Positions 22,987-35,562 of a stretch of 64,000 nucleotides of DNA are shown here, one piece after another; position 1 is the stretch's first letter, and the number at the start of each line of letters is the position of its first letter. Origin of the DNA: Suillus spraguei (lineage: Eukaryota; Basidiomycota; Agaricomycetes; Boletales; Suillaceae); assembly GCA_016800925.1 (NCBI GenBank), contig JABCPU010000013.1, positions 124,001 to 188,000 of the forward strand, read 5' to 3'. A program made the position numbers and the translations under genes. The notes under the pieces were generated by a model. The model made no database searches and was not told where the DNA came from. It saw only the letters and a list, made by a program, of their open reading frames with translations.

Positions 22987-25900
22987 ATGGGCCTGGACGT
23001 TTCAGATACCCTTTATCAGAGATCGGACAACCTGAATACCATGTCCACGATATACTCGTTCAACCACCTTATAGCTGAACGTGCTCGGAATTACCCAAAC
23101 CTTGAGATCTTGGGCATACCAGACAAGGACTTCAACGTAAGTACAACTTGCTGCTTAAATTTTATGGGCGAAACTTACAGCAGTTACAAAGTACATCAAG
23201 TATACTCTCGCTGACCTTGATGCTTCAGCGTCCTTATTTGCGCACCACTTACGGGACAATGGTCTACTGAATGGACGTTCCAAAGGAGATGCCACCAGTA
23301 GGATGACTGTTGGACTTCTAGGAGTTAGCAACATAGATTATGTAGTCACCGAGATGGCGCTTTATCGAATGGGCTATTGTTAGTGCACAACACACAGCAG
23401 TTTTAATCTGACTTTGCCAATCCTTCTACAGGCGTACTCTTCCTGTCGCCAAATAACTCTCCTCCCGCAATTGCCCACCTGTTGACAGTGACAAATGCAA
23501 CCCACATGATAGTCCAAGATGGGCTACTACCTTCCGCATCGGCAGCTCTGACCCATCTCAGCAACCCCGGTTCTGTGACAATCATCAACCAGCCTTCATC
23601 TGACGTCTTCGGCTCAGCCGCTCGTTCTTTGTACCCAGAGAAGACGCGATGGGACCCTGCATTAAAGTGGGAGGAAGAACTTCTTCTTCCAATCACGATC
23701 ATCCACTCGAGCGGGTCCACTGGTTTCCCAAAGCCGATTATTGCAACCAACAAAGCGGCTATCAGCAACTGCGTCATGAACTTCGGTCTCACGAGTTTGA
23801 CGACCTTGCCGTTGTATCATGTATGTTGCTCGTATGCGTTACTATGATCCATTCATTTTACCTCCAACAGGGACACGGCCACTCCAATCTTTATCGTGCA
23901 ATCTATTCTGCTAAACTACTGTACCTCTTCCCAACTGGATCAATACCATTGACGTCTGCCAACGTTATTAAGCTTCTCAAACAAGCTCCGGACGTGGAGG
24001 CACTATATGGCGTCCCTCTAGCATTGAAGCTCCTCGCTGAGACCACTGAAGGCCTGCAGGTCCTCAGGAGCCTCAAAATTGTCATGTTTGGCGGTAGTGC
24101 ATGTCCTCACGAGCTCGGTGACTTCCTTGTCAACGAGGGTGTCCGTTTAGTCGGCCATTACGGTCTCAGTGAGTGATATGTTGACAGGTCGAGGGACACT
24201 TGACATTCAACATACCTCTTCAATGCAGCTGAAATGGGTCAACTCATGACGTCTTTCCGGAACTTTGAGACTGATAAGGGCTGGAACTGGGCGCGCGCTA
24301 AGGGGCCGGATGTAAAAACGAATGTGAACGACTACCTGCGATTCGAACCTCGGGGTGGGAATACCTATGAATTGTTTGTTTTAGATGGCTGGCCTATGAA
24401 GGCAAGTATATCTACCATTGGGTTATATTGTCTCAATTACCGACGAAGGTTATGACAAACCAACCCGATGGGTCGTACGCAACGAGAGATCTATTTATCA
24501 AGCATCCCACCATCCCAGATGCATACAAGTTCATCGGGCGAATTGACGACACCTTGGTCATGGTGTGTATATTCAATCAAATCAAGATAATTTTTATTTA
24601 ATAACATGCCCAGGTTCACGGCGAGAAGACGAATCCCGTCCCGATGGAGCTCACACTTCGCTCGTCACCCTACATTGCAGATGCTGTCATCTTTGGTGCT
24701 GGCCGCATTCAAATTGGAGCTCTAATTCTTCCCACAGAAATTGTAAAAGACTGCCCTCCTTCGGAGCTCATTAAGCTTGTGGCACCTATCGTCGCCCTTG
24801 CCAATGCTGAGGCTCCCTCGCACTCACAGCTTGCGTCGGAAGCTCTTGTAATTCTCCCTTATGGCACAGTGATTCCCCGTGCTGATAAGGGCAGCATTCT
24901 GAGACCCCGGGTGTACATGGAATTCGAGGGCATCATCAATGATGTCTATAAACGACTAGAAGGTGACATTGACGGGGATGAGAAGAGACGACTGACCGAT
25001 GAGGCGGAGGCTAGGATAGCCATTAGAGATATAATCGGCAAGACGGTCGATAGACCAGTCGACAGCTTAGAAGATGACACTGACCTGTTCAATTTCGGGC
25101 TGGACTCGTTGCAGTCTAGCAGAATACGAAACACCATTCAGAGAGTCAGCTCATACGTTCCGCTGGTTGCTGGTTGTAAGCTAAATAACGGCGCAGGAAA
25201 TCTACCTTGGTGGCAAGAAGCTGTCCCTCAACGCCGTTTTCGAACATCCTTCTATCATGCAGTAAGTTTGTCCCCTCACGTGTATGACACTATGTGTGGC
25301 CTTGGCTGAAGTAAAAATATAGGATTGCTCGACTCCTGGTTGCGATGTCCTCTGGCAATGAAGGTACTCTGGCACAACGAAGTCCACTCGAAATCATGCT
25401 GGAACTTGTTAAGAAGTACAGCTTTTTCACTTATACACACAAACCTCAGGTTAACGGAAGAGATGGAGCTGCAAATAGCTCCGTTGCCCCTCGTGTTGTG
25501 AGCTCATTGTTGCACTTTCCAAAATTTTACTTCTGATTGTGATATCGATGTAGGTTGTGTTGACTGGTGCGACTGGGTCACTGGGTGCATATATTCTGGA
25601 TGAACTACTTTCGGACCCATCTGTGGCCACCGTTTACTGTCTGTGCAGAGCAAAGGATGATGCAGATGCGTTCAGTCGTATAACAGCTTCCATGAACACA
25701 AGGAAGCTATCATCTCACTATGAGCAAGTTCAATTGCGCGTCAAAGCCGTCGCTTCCGACCTGTCTGCTGACAAGCTTGGACTTCAGTCAGACGTGTACA
25801 ATGAGATCGCCACACGAGCGACACTGATTATCCACGTAAGCATCAAAAACGCTACTTAGTTCACCTTCATCAATCTTGTGTACAGAACGCTTGGGCGGTC

Positions 25901-26987
25901 AACTTCAACCTCGGCATCTCCAGGCAAGTCCACCTCAATTCAATACAAATTAGCTGACAGAACAATAGCTTCGAACCACACATTCGCGGAGCTGCCAATT
26001 TGATTAATCTCGCCCTTGCATCACCTCATTCCCGACCAGCAGACTTTTACTTCGCATCTTCAATTAGTGCTGTCGCAGCTTGGCATGGACCAGAGTCGAT
26101 CCCAGAAGCCATTACGGATGATCCCTCTGTCGCTCAGGGGTTGGGCTAGTGAGCAGGTCGTGCCTCGCGCAGTTAACACTCAGATTTCTGACTTCGGTTA
26201 GTGCACAATCGAAGTGGGTCACTGAGAAGCTCTGTCAAGTCGCCTCTCAGCAGACACCTATTCGGGCAGGCGTACTACGTGAGACATGTTCTTTCATCAC
26301 AGGGAAATAGTCGTTGAAATACATGCAGGAATTGGCCAAATGGTAGGAGACTCTCAGAACGGCGTGTGGAACGAAACAGAGGCTATTTCACTCATCATCA
26401 AGGTACGAAGATTCGTCATCGATGATAGTATATCTGATTGTTATATTTCATGGTAGTGCACAGATACGATCGGGATTCTTCCCAACCTTGAGGAGTCAGT
26501 TTCATGGCTCCCAGTGGACTACGCAGCAAAGGTTATCCTCGATTTGGTCAATGTTTCCCCTCAACGTTTGCCCTTGGGAGAGTGCCCAGTTTGGAACGTG
26601 ATTCATCCAACGCTTGTGCCGTGGACAACCATCCTCTCGTCTCTCCAGCTTTCTGGCCTGAAATTTAAAGCCCTCCCGAGGCACGAGTGGATCGAAGCTT
26701 TACGTGCTAGCCCTATTGACGAAGTGAATAACCCAAGCCGGAAGCTGTTAACCTTTTTTGAGAACAAGTACGGACAAGAGGAACTGGCTACGCGGTACCC
26801 ATTACTGACGGTGCAAACTGAGAAAGCGAGTAAGAGTCTCAGGAGCGCACCTATCGCTGATGTGGAACTGGTAGGGAAGTGGGTAGCTGCATGGAGGGAG
26901 ACAGGTTTTTTTGGCTTGAAAGCAGTTCGTACAAACTCCTTGGTTTATACTGATGATCATCATCAGATAGAATATTCGGCACTGTAG
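22987..26987 (+). CDS. Adenylate-forming reductase (NRPS-like, A-T-R)
   Basis: Multidomain enzyme expected to adenylate a carboxylic acid, load it on a phosphopantetheine arm and release it as aldehyde or alcohol by NAD(P)H reduction. About 1,050-1,080 residues in some 14 exons. The A domain has IIHSSGSTGFPKPI (ATP-binding core A3), YGVPLALKLLAE, FGGSACPHELG, GHYGLTEMGQL and RDLFIKHP with KFIGRIDD. The T domain has FNFGLDSLQSSRIR, with the serine for the arm. The R domain has VVLTGATGSLGAYIL (NAD(P)H Rossmann motif), FYFASSISAVAAW, GYAQSKWVTEKL (Tyr-x3-Lys active site) and LPVDYAAKVILDL. All joins tested restore frame. This is the basidiomycete reductase family related to Lys2-type aminoadipate reductases; there is no condensation domain. 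The substrate is unknown. It lies next to a repeat-rich region. Confidence 0.93.
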
Positions 26988-27779
26988 ATAGTGGTTCCGA
27001 TGAAGTTCACTGAGCGAAATGATATGATAATAATCTGAAACTCGGACCATTGAATACCGAAATCGAAGTGCTGTTATTGCCTTTTTTACTCTGAAATGAT
27101 ACTTTTGAAAGTGTACTCTGAAAATAGGCTGAATTTGTGCAGGAATTGCGCCCTGACGTTCATACTAAGGTTATGGAACTTGAACAAAGCACTGAATTAC
27201 ATTAGTTAATGAACATATAGCCTGAGCAAACTCGTAGATTGTAAACTAGCATAGTAACGGCTCGTAACGGGGACGCCAGCAGGTACTACTTCTTAGTGAG
27301 CCGTCCACACAGGAAAATGTACATCGATTGCCCAGTTCCAACATCAGGAAGGGAGGAGGTTAGTAAATTGTAGATGCGTGTTTTGCCAGCATTGGAAATG
27401 CGTTGAAGAGTTGAAGATGGTGGATGAGAATTTCCAAGAAGCAGCTGAGTATTTCAGGCTGCAATGCGAGAACTGTTGATATTGTACTCTGAAGAGGAAA
27501 GAGAGAGGAATTGGCTGTGCCTCGGCCCTCCGAGAACAAGGACGAGGCCTAGCAGACGGATCAACTAGGAAGCGATGATAGTATTGGACATACTATCTAG
27601 TATGAGTATCTACACTGGTAGTACTGTTTTTCATCACGTGAGTATCATAGTCTCGCGACGCGTTTGTTGATGTTTGAACAGTCTGAACTATAGACATACT
27701 TGAACGAGGGTGACATACCACACTCAGTTGGACGAGGACCGAGGATTTCATAGCAGCCGTAGCATCAAGTCAACGAGGT
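26988..27779. promoter_or_regulatory. Intergenic: reductase 3' / HMMR-like 5' region
   Basis: This 790 bp gap lies between two genes on the + strand and holds the reductase terminator and the promoter of the coiled-coil gene. It contains CACGTG at 27635-27640 and an ACGCGT core at 27658-27663. No gene or repeat was recognised. Confidence 0.4.
27658..27663. promoter_or_regulatory. Candidate MCB element (ACGCGT)
   Basis: ACGCGT inside TCGCGACGCGT lies 122-117 bp before the predicted start of the HMMR-like gene. MCB sites bind the MBF complex and drive G1/S genes in fungi. A spindle-associated protein would fit such control. A single 6 bp match is weak evidence. Confidence 0.3.
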
Positions 27780-30238
27780 ATGTCGTTCCCCAAGGGTTCA
27801 CGTTTTGCGGCAGAGAAAAGTGCGTTGCCTGTGTTCTTCTGGCAGCATGCAGTTCATCATTCCAACTCTTGCAGGTTCCAATGTTCCGGGACCAAATACC
27901 TACAACCTGCCAGAAGGTATGTAGCATAATTAAAGTACTTGTATTGATGATCTAACGTCGATATTACGATCAGACCAGCTAGGCGCGAACAAACGAGGCT
28001 CATTTCTGGAAAATACCGATCGTTTATCAAAGGAAAAGGTATATAATGTCCCAGGTGAGCTCGACGGTTGTGTGGCAGTACAATGCTAATATGTTCACAG
28101 GACCAGGTTCATACAACTCTGCGCAGAAACTAGCCGCCGCTAAACATGCAAGCGACGATCGATACGCGATACTGTTGAAGAAACTGGAAGACTTGGAAAA
28201 AGTGCACGCCGATGGTAAGAAGGCGGTGAGATGATATTTTTATTCCTTTCCAAACCATGGAACCAAAGCTATTTTATGCAGCATCAAACCGAAATCGAAC
28301 GCTATAAGTTCGAAGTCGCTCGTCTTTCAAAGACCAACTTGGAGCAGGGTGAGAGACTGGATAAGCTCAAGAAACATAACGAAATACTCGAATCGAGAAC
28401 CCAAGAGTACAAGAAGAATAACACTGCTGATCAAAGCGAGCTGAAGGAACTACGTGTCAAACTTCGCATGTCCGAACATGAACGCACACAGCTCGTCAGC
28501 AAGCAGGGAGAGAGTGGCGAGGCGAAGAAAGCGTTGCAGAGCCTCGAGGTAAGGAGGAAAGACGAAATCCGGGAACGTGAGAGGAAGATCGCAGAATTAG
28601 AAAAGACTGCGTCTGCAGAGAGGAAGAAGAGGGAATTGCTGGAAAGTTATGTCAACGAGGTGAAAGGAAAGGCGGATGAAGAAGCACGGAACTCACGGGG
28701 CATGATGATGACAATCCAAGGAAAGCTCGACGCGGCTAACAAGGACTCCCAAGATGCACGTCAAGCGCTTTCATCTCTGCGAGGCCAAGCCGAGGACCAA
28801 GAGAACGATTTTACAGCCCGACTAGACCAATGCCGTTCTGTCCTTTCTCGTGTTGCGGAGGAGTACGGTCGCTTGGCTACAACAACCGTCGCTGCATCTA
28901 ACCATGCCACACTCATGAAGGACCATACCGCACTTCAATTGCATTCATTCCGATTGGAACGAAAGCTAGCAAACTCAGAAGGCCAGGTCGTTGAGCTCGC
29001 GAACCTCGTCCGCCACACTCAGGAAGAAAATACGTTCTTGTGTCAAGAGCTGCGCGACACTCAGGAAGAAGCGGCTTTCCACTTGCGAACCCTGCAGGAG
29101 AACCGAACTGCTCTCAATCGCTGCTCCCGCCACACTGAGCTCCATGAACTTCTTTGTATGGAGGGAGATGTCCACCAGAGCGAGAAAGACGTATCTAAAG
29201 AAACAGTGGCAGTCCAGGAAAGTGCTCTGGCGTGCACTAGGACTATATCCGACTTCTATCGCTCTCACAATGACGAGCTATTTTCAGAATGTTCTCGCCT
29301 CCACGGCATTCTCGAAAAGCAGCATGAAATTGACCGTACACTCATCGACCAACTCGGTCGTAACTCAGTTGAACGGGATGCTCTACGGGCCGAGCTCACA
29401 AAAGCACAGATTGAAATCACCACTGGACAGCGCGCTCTAGCTGATGTCCAAGTTTCTGTAACGGAAGGTCGTGCGGAACAACATATATTACAGCGTCGAG
29501 TGGAAGAATTCGAGAATAATATACGAGACACGGCAGCGAGTCACAAACAAGCTTTACAGAGAGAACGTGACACTTCTCAGAAGTTGTCTGTTGCACTCCA
29601 TGTCAGTAAAACAGCCGAGGATGCTCTCATGGCTGATATCGAACAGTATGTATTTCCCCGTCTATACCTGAACTACCGATAACTGACCCGAGAAACCTAC
29701 ACAGGTTGCAGGCAGAGTTGGCAGATCTGTCACGCTTCCAGGAAGCATACTATAACTTGATAGACGAGACTGAAGCACTAGTGGCGAGAAACAACCTCGC
29801 AGAGGAAGAAGCCAAGAATCTCAGCAAATTTAATGCTGAAATTCTTGGACATAACAATCCTGTGCAGAGGATTTTATACGTGGACAGGATTCGTCGGGAG
29901 CTCTCTGAGGTCAAACAAGTAAGCGTCTTTATAATAGGTCTTCTTTGACTCACAGCTTCCAGAAACTACTCATGTGTACCCGCGACCGGGACGCCATATC
30001 TGCAGCGAACGAAGATCTACTGCATGAAATGATGATGTACAAGTCCGTCGCAGTACCGGAAGATAACAAGCCTCGGACGAATTTAACCCGTGTAACACGA
30101 CCTCCTCTTACGACCCAGAGTATGAATATCGTGGCAGCGACTTCCACCCCGTCCTCTTGTGTTTCGTCAGATGCATTGATTAAAGCAACCGTTCTAGAAC
30201 ACATACCAGAAGATATGACTTTGGATGAACTGATATAA
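27780..30238 (+). CDS. HMMR/RHAMM-like coiled-coil protein
   Basis: Long coiled-coil protein of roughly 700 residues resembling hyaluronan-mediated motility receptor, a spindle and microtubule-associated protein in animals. The N-terminus MSFPKGSRFAAEK is followed by two PGPxxY motifs (NVPGPNTYNLPE, NVPGPGSYN), as in HMMR N-termini. About 500 residues of heptad-rich helix rich in Glu, Lys, Arg and Gln follow. Near the end is GHNNPVQRILYVDRIRRELSEVK, matching the conserved HNNxKQRI-type element of the HMMR C-terminal region. It ends EDMTLDELI. Short 5' introns (after EK, PEG/D, VYNVPG) all restore frame. No signal peptide or membrane segment is present, so it is intracellular. Hyaluronan binding should not be assumed in a fungus. 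Confidence 0.82.
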
Positions 30239-30543
30239 GAGTACGAGATATGTTTGCACGATGTAATTAATCTATATATGATACATATATTGAAATTGAT
30301 AACTGCTCGTCTCTAACCCTTTAAGTATTCATCCGAATCCTATATGACAGCAACTCCCGTGGTAGACTTATATATTCACAACAGCCAGTACGTCATGTAG
30401 AGCACGAGTCTCTCTGCCCATCGTAATAAATAATCACATGGACGCAAGGATGCTTAGCCTTGCGTCTTCTCTTTCGCCATGATAAACTGCCATACTAAGC
30501 CATAACATCCAGATCACTCATATGAAGCCAACTATTCAGAAAA
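30239..30543. terminator. Convergent intergenic region, HMMR-like and P450 3' ends
   Basis: This 305 bp region lies between convergent stops. It is AT-rich just after 30240 (TATATATGATACATATATTG), suitable for 3' end formation. TAATAAATAATC near 30425 could act in polyadenylation. It contains no gene. Confidence 0.4.
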
Positions 30544-32924
30544 TTATTCTCGGACGAGCCGCATGTCCAAAGGCAGTTGAGGAGCTTCACCATCTCCTGC
30601 AGGGGCCTTGACTACTGGTGTATGGAAACCACTCATTCTCCAGTGTATCTCCTTCACATTCCCGTTATCGTCGGGTTTTGACGGCAGGGCAAAGTGGATG
30701 GCTGGCAGAAGAGTAGCCAATACGTCCTCTGAAACGCAAACTTTTCAGTGCAAAGATCAAATGACCAATAAATCAGATATATCTCACTTATTTCCATTTC
30801 TGCAAACTTGAGGCCTCTGTGGGTGTCAGTGTATAGTGAGAACATGTTCATGTTCGAGAAAATTGGCATCGTACATGCAAGAACGATTGCCTGCAAGGAA
30901 GGTCATCCTGAAGGTCGTTTAGCAGAAGCATGTGATAACGACTTCTTGGGACGCACATAGATGAATAAATGCCCGGATATTTCACTGTGTCCTTGTCCCC
31001 ATGTGTGACCCCTAAACTAATCTCGGTAAACAACTACGTCTTGTGGCACACATAAGATTTAACCTTGAGAGGATTTGAGCCATCTATCGGGTTTCCATTC
31101 TGATGCATCTTTGCCCCAAACGGCTTGATTATGATTCGCAGCAAGGATGGATATGACGAGTCGTTGGTTCTTAGCCACCTGAACTACATCGATCTCTTCG
31201 CCAGATGCAGACCGAACCGGGAATTGTAATGGGACTGATGTTGCTTCCGTAGTTCTTTGCAAGGGTCAGCAGGCGCCATCTCTTGGCAATAAACTAACCT
31301 TCGAGTGAGAATAGGCAACGATGGATAGAGCCTTAATGTCTCTCGAACAACTGCGTCGAGTAAAGGAAGATTCATCAGTATATCGTATGACAGTCTGGCG
31401 CCATGTTCATCTTTCGCATGCGAATGGTCGATGTCAGGAACTTGACATACAGCCATAGCACCACAAAGCTCCGTCCTCAGTTGTTCTTGGGTATGAGGAT
31501 GCTTGGCAAGCATGTACAGTGCACGAGCCACTGCTGCCGTCGTTGTCTCGAGACCAGCAAAAATCATAACGCTGTTCGATCGAGGAATTAGGTTTAGCCA
31601 CAGGGAAGCAACTAGGACTAACTTCATTTGTCCCAAAAGCTCGGTATCACTTAGCGCATCTGCTTCAGAAGATGAGGCGTTTGCCCTGACTGTTCGTATC
31701 CCATGTAAGAATGGATACTCTATCGCCATTAATTACGCACGCATGATAGACATCATATTTTTCCCCCTCGTTCTTCCCGATGTGGGTAGTTGTAGTGCGG
31801 CCTTTTTCTCTTGCAAGATGGCTCTACTGGCCGAGTCCATGATTTCGACTACGCGACGTAGCTCCCTAAAATTCCTCATGGTTTGTGTCGGCAACCAACT
31901 TATCGTCAACCAGTCTACTATCTTTTTGCGCCAGTAAAGAGAGAAAATGCGCATAACTATCGGAACGAGAGGTCGAAAAAACACAGTTTTAGATATAGAT
32001 GGACTGTGAGCCCCTACATGTCAAGGAATAATTTCACCAGCAGAATAACTCACACACCTTAACATTCGTATAGCATCTGTGTACTCGTCCTCATGTTCTG
32101 TGTTTAGTGCGGCTGAATGGTAACCCAGCATGCCCTCGCAAATACAATCCAGGGAACTGCGAGAGAGCCAGGGTAACACATCGAGTTCTACTGATTCCCC
32201 GTATCGTATATGATCGTGCTCACTGCGGGCAGAAAGATTTGACACAAGAATGGATTTTAGCTGATGGGAGATGGCTTGAACAACGGGCAGGAGCTCCCGC
32301 ATGTTGGAGGTGGAGAATACTGGATTTAGCATTTTGCGCTGCTTTCGGTGCTGTTCACCTGTACAGCAATGAGAAGATCTACAATGATTGATAACAGGGT
32401 TTACCCAGCGTTGAAATAAGACCTTCGCCGAATATGAGTTTATTGCAACTCCAGGAGGGTCAACTAAGAACTCGTCTGAGCAATACTTGGCACTTACGAT
32501 AAAAAGCTGTCATTCTCCTCAAAGATATGCTGCTCCTTGACAAGGATATGGTGGAGCGCGCGTGGGTCTGATACATATAGCCATTCTTGCTGTGGGGACA
32601 TCAATAATCATGGCTCATGCAGGGTAATGCATAACACGCACTCCAAAAAACATAGGGACCTTGACAGCTCCACCATAATCTGCGGCAATATCTATGCAGT
32701 ATTGAAAACCGTCCTCCATTATCGATTCCAAGTTGCCTGCACCGATGAACATGAACATCCAATGTCACTGGACTGACCGCCAGAAAAAGCTGACCTTTCA
32801 ACCAGTGTTCCTTTTCTGGGCCTGCAACATCTAGGAGCTTTGCCTTTCTGGAGGTACGTCTCTGAACGAGTTTCCATACTGCAAGAGTAAGCACACCGTA
32901 TCCAATAAGGTGAGCAAAAGTCAT
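30544..32924 (-). CDS. Cytochrome P450 monooxygenase
   Basis: Heme-thiolate monooxygenase, about 540-550 residues, anchored in the ER by an N-terminal hydrophobic segment (MTFAHLIGYGVLTLAVWKLV). Motifs in order: WLKG near the N-terminal proline region; GEQHRKQRKMLNPVFS (helix C region); helix I MIFAGLETTTAAVARAL, with Glu where Asp is commoner; the ExxR motif in ETLRLYPSLP; PDRW; and the heme loop MTFLAGNRSCIGLKFAEME, whose Cys is the iron ligand. The heme region is split by an intron (SC-IGLKF). Roughly thirteen introns; every join checked restores frame. It ends MRLVRE. The motif style is that of basidiomycete-expanded CYP clans. The substrate is unknown. It sits 3.6 kb from the reductase, which invites but does not prove a shared pathway. 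Confidence 0.92.
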
Positions 32925-33820
32925 CCGGCGAGGTCAAGATGTAGCCTCCAGTTATACGAGTATAGTACACACGCAACACCGGTTAGTGAAAATTCGCAAC
33001 ACAATTGTCGAGGAGTTCAAGAGCTTGCAAATTGTAAAAATATAAGTACCCAAGAGACCTAAATTCTCCGAGTCTACTCGGAACAAAAGTGGGCTCATTG
33101 GAGAGTGCCCTGTTATCCTTCCGAAATACTTCGGCTCCCAAAAGCTCCCGAAAACGAGGTACATGAAGGTAACATAAGGACAAGACCTCGAAAACCTCGT
33201 CAGCTGCAATTTTGCCTGACTTACCCGAGTAGTAGGAATAACTCTTGACCGCGAACAGGACAAGTCACTTTCTGGCGCTTGTCACCTAGATTCTACATAC
33301 ATGAAGGTCACCGCCTTAACTTCAATTGAATTAACCTATAACTCGGATTGTTCATTAGTACCCACCTTTGTACTTGTACAGACTTGCATGCAGATACCCT
33401 GGGCCTGAGCTCCGCTACATCAAACTCCATTCATAATTGAAGGTGCGCTTTTGGCGCTCACGCCATCGTATGACCACTATTGTCTTTCTCTGCCAAAGCT
33501 TGCCTTCCCTCTACTAAGCTCATCCTACGTTATCCAGACACGTCACCAAGTTACTCAACACCGATGTCCCTGGAGTCTGACCTCGACCACATTTCCTTCA
33601 GGTATAGGGAATTGTACCGCTCAATATCATCATCGCCCGGTATTACAAAACATGAGCAGTTGTGGACAAGCAAACTTGACAAATATCATACTCACCCAGG
33701 GAGGCCAGCGAGCCAAAACGCTTCTCCGGTATTTTTCTCACGAGGTCACTTGTCCAGCAATTTGAGTGGTCATGATGTCACGGTGATACTTAGTACTCGT
33801 CGATTATCAATCGAGCAGTG
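32925..33820. promoter_or_regulatory. Divergent region between P450 and taspase-like gene
   Basis: About 900 bp between two divergent start codons holds both promoters. A + strand frame from ATG 33564 (MSLESDLDHISFRYRELY...) stays open to a TGA that overlaps the taspase ATG (TGATG at 33819-33823). It has no recognised domain and may be an upstream ORF, a small gene or chance. Confidence 0.35.
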
Positions 33821-35450
33821 ATGCAGGCGCCGATGAAGGACCGTCGTGTATATGTCGCAGTGCACGGAGGGGCAGGATATCATGGAATTGTGTCAGAACA
33901 AAGTGTCAAGAACGCTTTGAAACGGTAATAACAGAAAACTCCACGATATCATATCACTTGAACTCATCCAAATCGTAACCACGCTAGTGCTTGCGCTCGA
34001 GCTTTGCGTGGATCACCACCGGACGATTCCTCTGCCCTTTCGGTTGTAGAACGAGCCATAGCTGTTCTTGAGGATGATGAATACCTTAATGCAGGTTCGG
34101 GATCCTGTAGTCCTCACTTACACATCGTAACAACGTTCACTTGTCCGAACTTTTTATCAGGTTATGGTTCCAATCTGACCATTGACGGTACTGTAGAATG
34201 TGATGCGGCTGTCATGGACGGCTTGTCAGGAGATTTTGGCAGCGTTGGTGCTGTTCCAGGTTTGGTGATCTTCACGACAACTTATTTGCTTGCTGACCCT
34301 AGAAAGGCAGGACTAAAAAATCCAATAAAATTGGCATCAGCATTGTTAAGGCACTCCAGAGAACCAGACTCTGTTGGGCGCATCCGCCCCATGTGAGTGA
34401 AGGTACCCCTTTCATGAAGTCAGAGTACTGAGTCCTTGCAAGGACTCTTGTCGCATCCGGAGCATGCTCGTTTGCCTCATCGCAAGGTATCCAGACCGTT
34501 GCTCCAAATGAAATGATATCGCCACGAGCGACACAAGAATGGGAGAAATGGAAATCGCGACTGGATCACCCCGATGAGAGTGACCCAGGGAGCTTACCTC
34601 AAGATGCCATGCAGGACACGGTTGGTGCGGTGGCCTGGGATAACGAAGGCAATCTCGCTGCTGGTGTTTCGAGGTATGTCCTCAGACACGTTTCTAGTGA
34701 TCGATGAGCCACAAATGTTGTTTAGTGGTGGGCTGCTTTTAAAATATTCTGGTCGTATCGGTGAAGTCAGTCTACAGGTAATCTGAAATGATGTGACGTT
34801 TGGGACTGAATTGGACAGGCAGCTACCTTTGGAGCCGGATGCTGGGCGCAGCAGTCGCGCAGTGAACGTTCTGGGATGGCATGTAGTATTTCTGGAGCAG
34901 GGGAACACATAATGCGACGCAGTCTGGCCCGTGTGCTGGGCGAAGCCTTACAGTCCCGGCAATCAGATGATAGCGAGCTTGATACACACAACGTATTGCT
35001 GCAAACATTAAATCGACAATTTACTGGTAAGCTTGCGTACTGCAGTAATCTATGTTACTCAACAAATTGTGGATGTTATAGAACCATTGCGTCAACGAGG
35101 GGAGCGGATGCCAAATGCAGGAGTTTTGCTATTGACAAAAGAACAAGGCGAAGATGATGAAGTAGTGCGCAAGTCATCCACATTGCATCTTGTTTGTTCA
35201 CCACTCATATTTATTACACAGCGAGGTTATGGTGCGCGTTCACCACAGAAAGTATGGCGGTCGCGTACGCAAGCACTACCAAACCCCCGAAGGTAGTCAC
35301 AAAGTTGCTGGTGTGCAAAAATGACGGGTTACTGATCATGACAATAATAATACGCAGGCATCCATTCTGCGTCGTCTATCATTAACTGGCTCTGCCGTAG
35401 ATGCAGACAGGTCGTCAGTGTTCATAACTGCGTTACCCATCCATCAGTAG
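33821..35450 (+). CDS. TASP1: Taspase-1-like threonine aspartase (Ntn hydrolase)
   Basis: Member of the asparaginase-2/taspase family of self-cleaving N-terminal nucleophile hydrolases. The start is MQAPMKDRRVYVAVHGGAGYH, where HGGAG is the family's N-terminal signature. Next are GYGSNLTIDG with VECDAAVMDG, GLKNPIKLA, and the autoprocessing site QDTVGAVAWDNEGNLAAGVSSGG, in which the Thr of DTVGAV would become the catalytic residue. KYSGRIGEAATFGAGCWA and SGAGEHIMRR are taspase-specific rather than asparaginase-like. The C-terminal part KLWCAFTTESMAVAY also fits taspase. About 375 residues from ten or so exons, all in frame, ending LPIHQ. In animals taspase cuts MLL proteins and TFIIA; the fungal substrate is unknown. 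Confidence 0.87.
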
Positions 35451-35562
35451 CGTCGTGCAGTCTCCATACGGGGGCTAATATGATGTCAACAGACACGATT
35501 ATAATTTCAGTATATAACTCTTTCACGCGGTGCACTGTGATGTGAGGGTTATCTCCCTGTTG

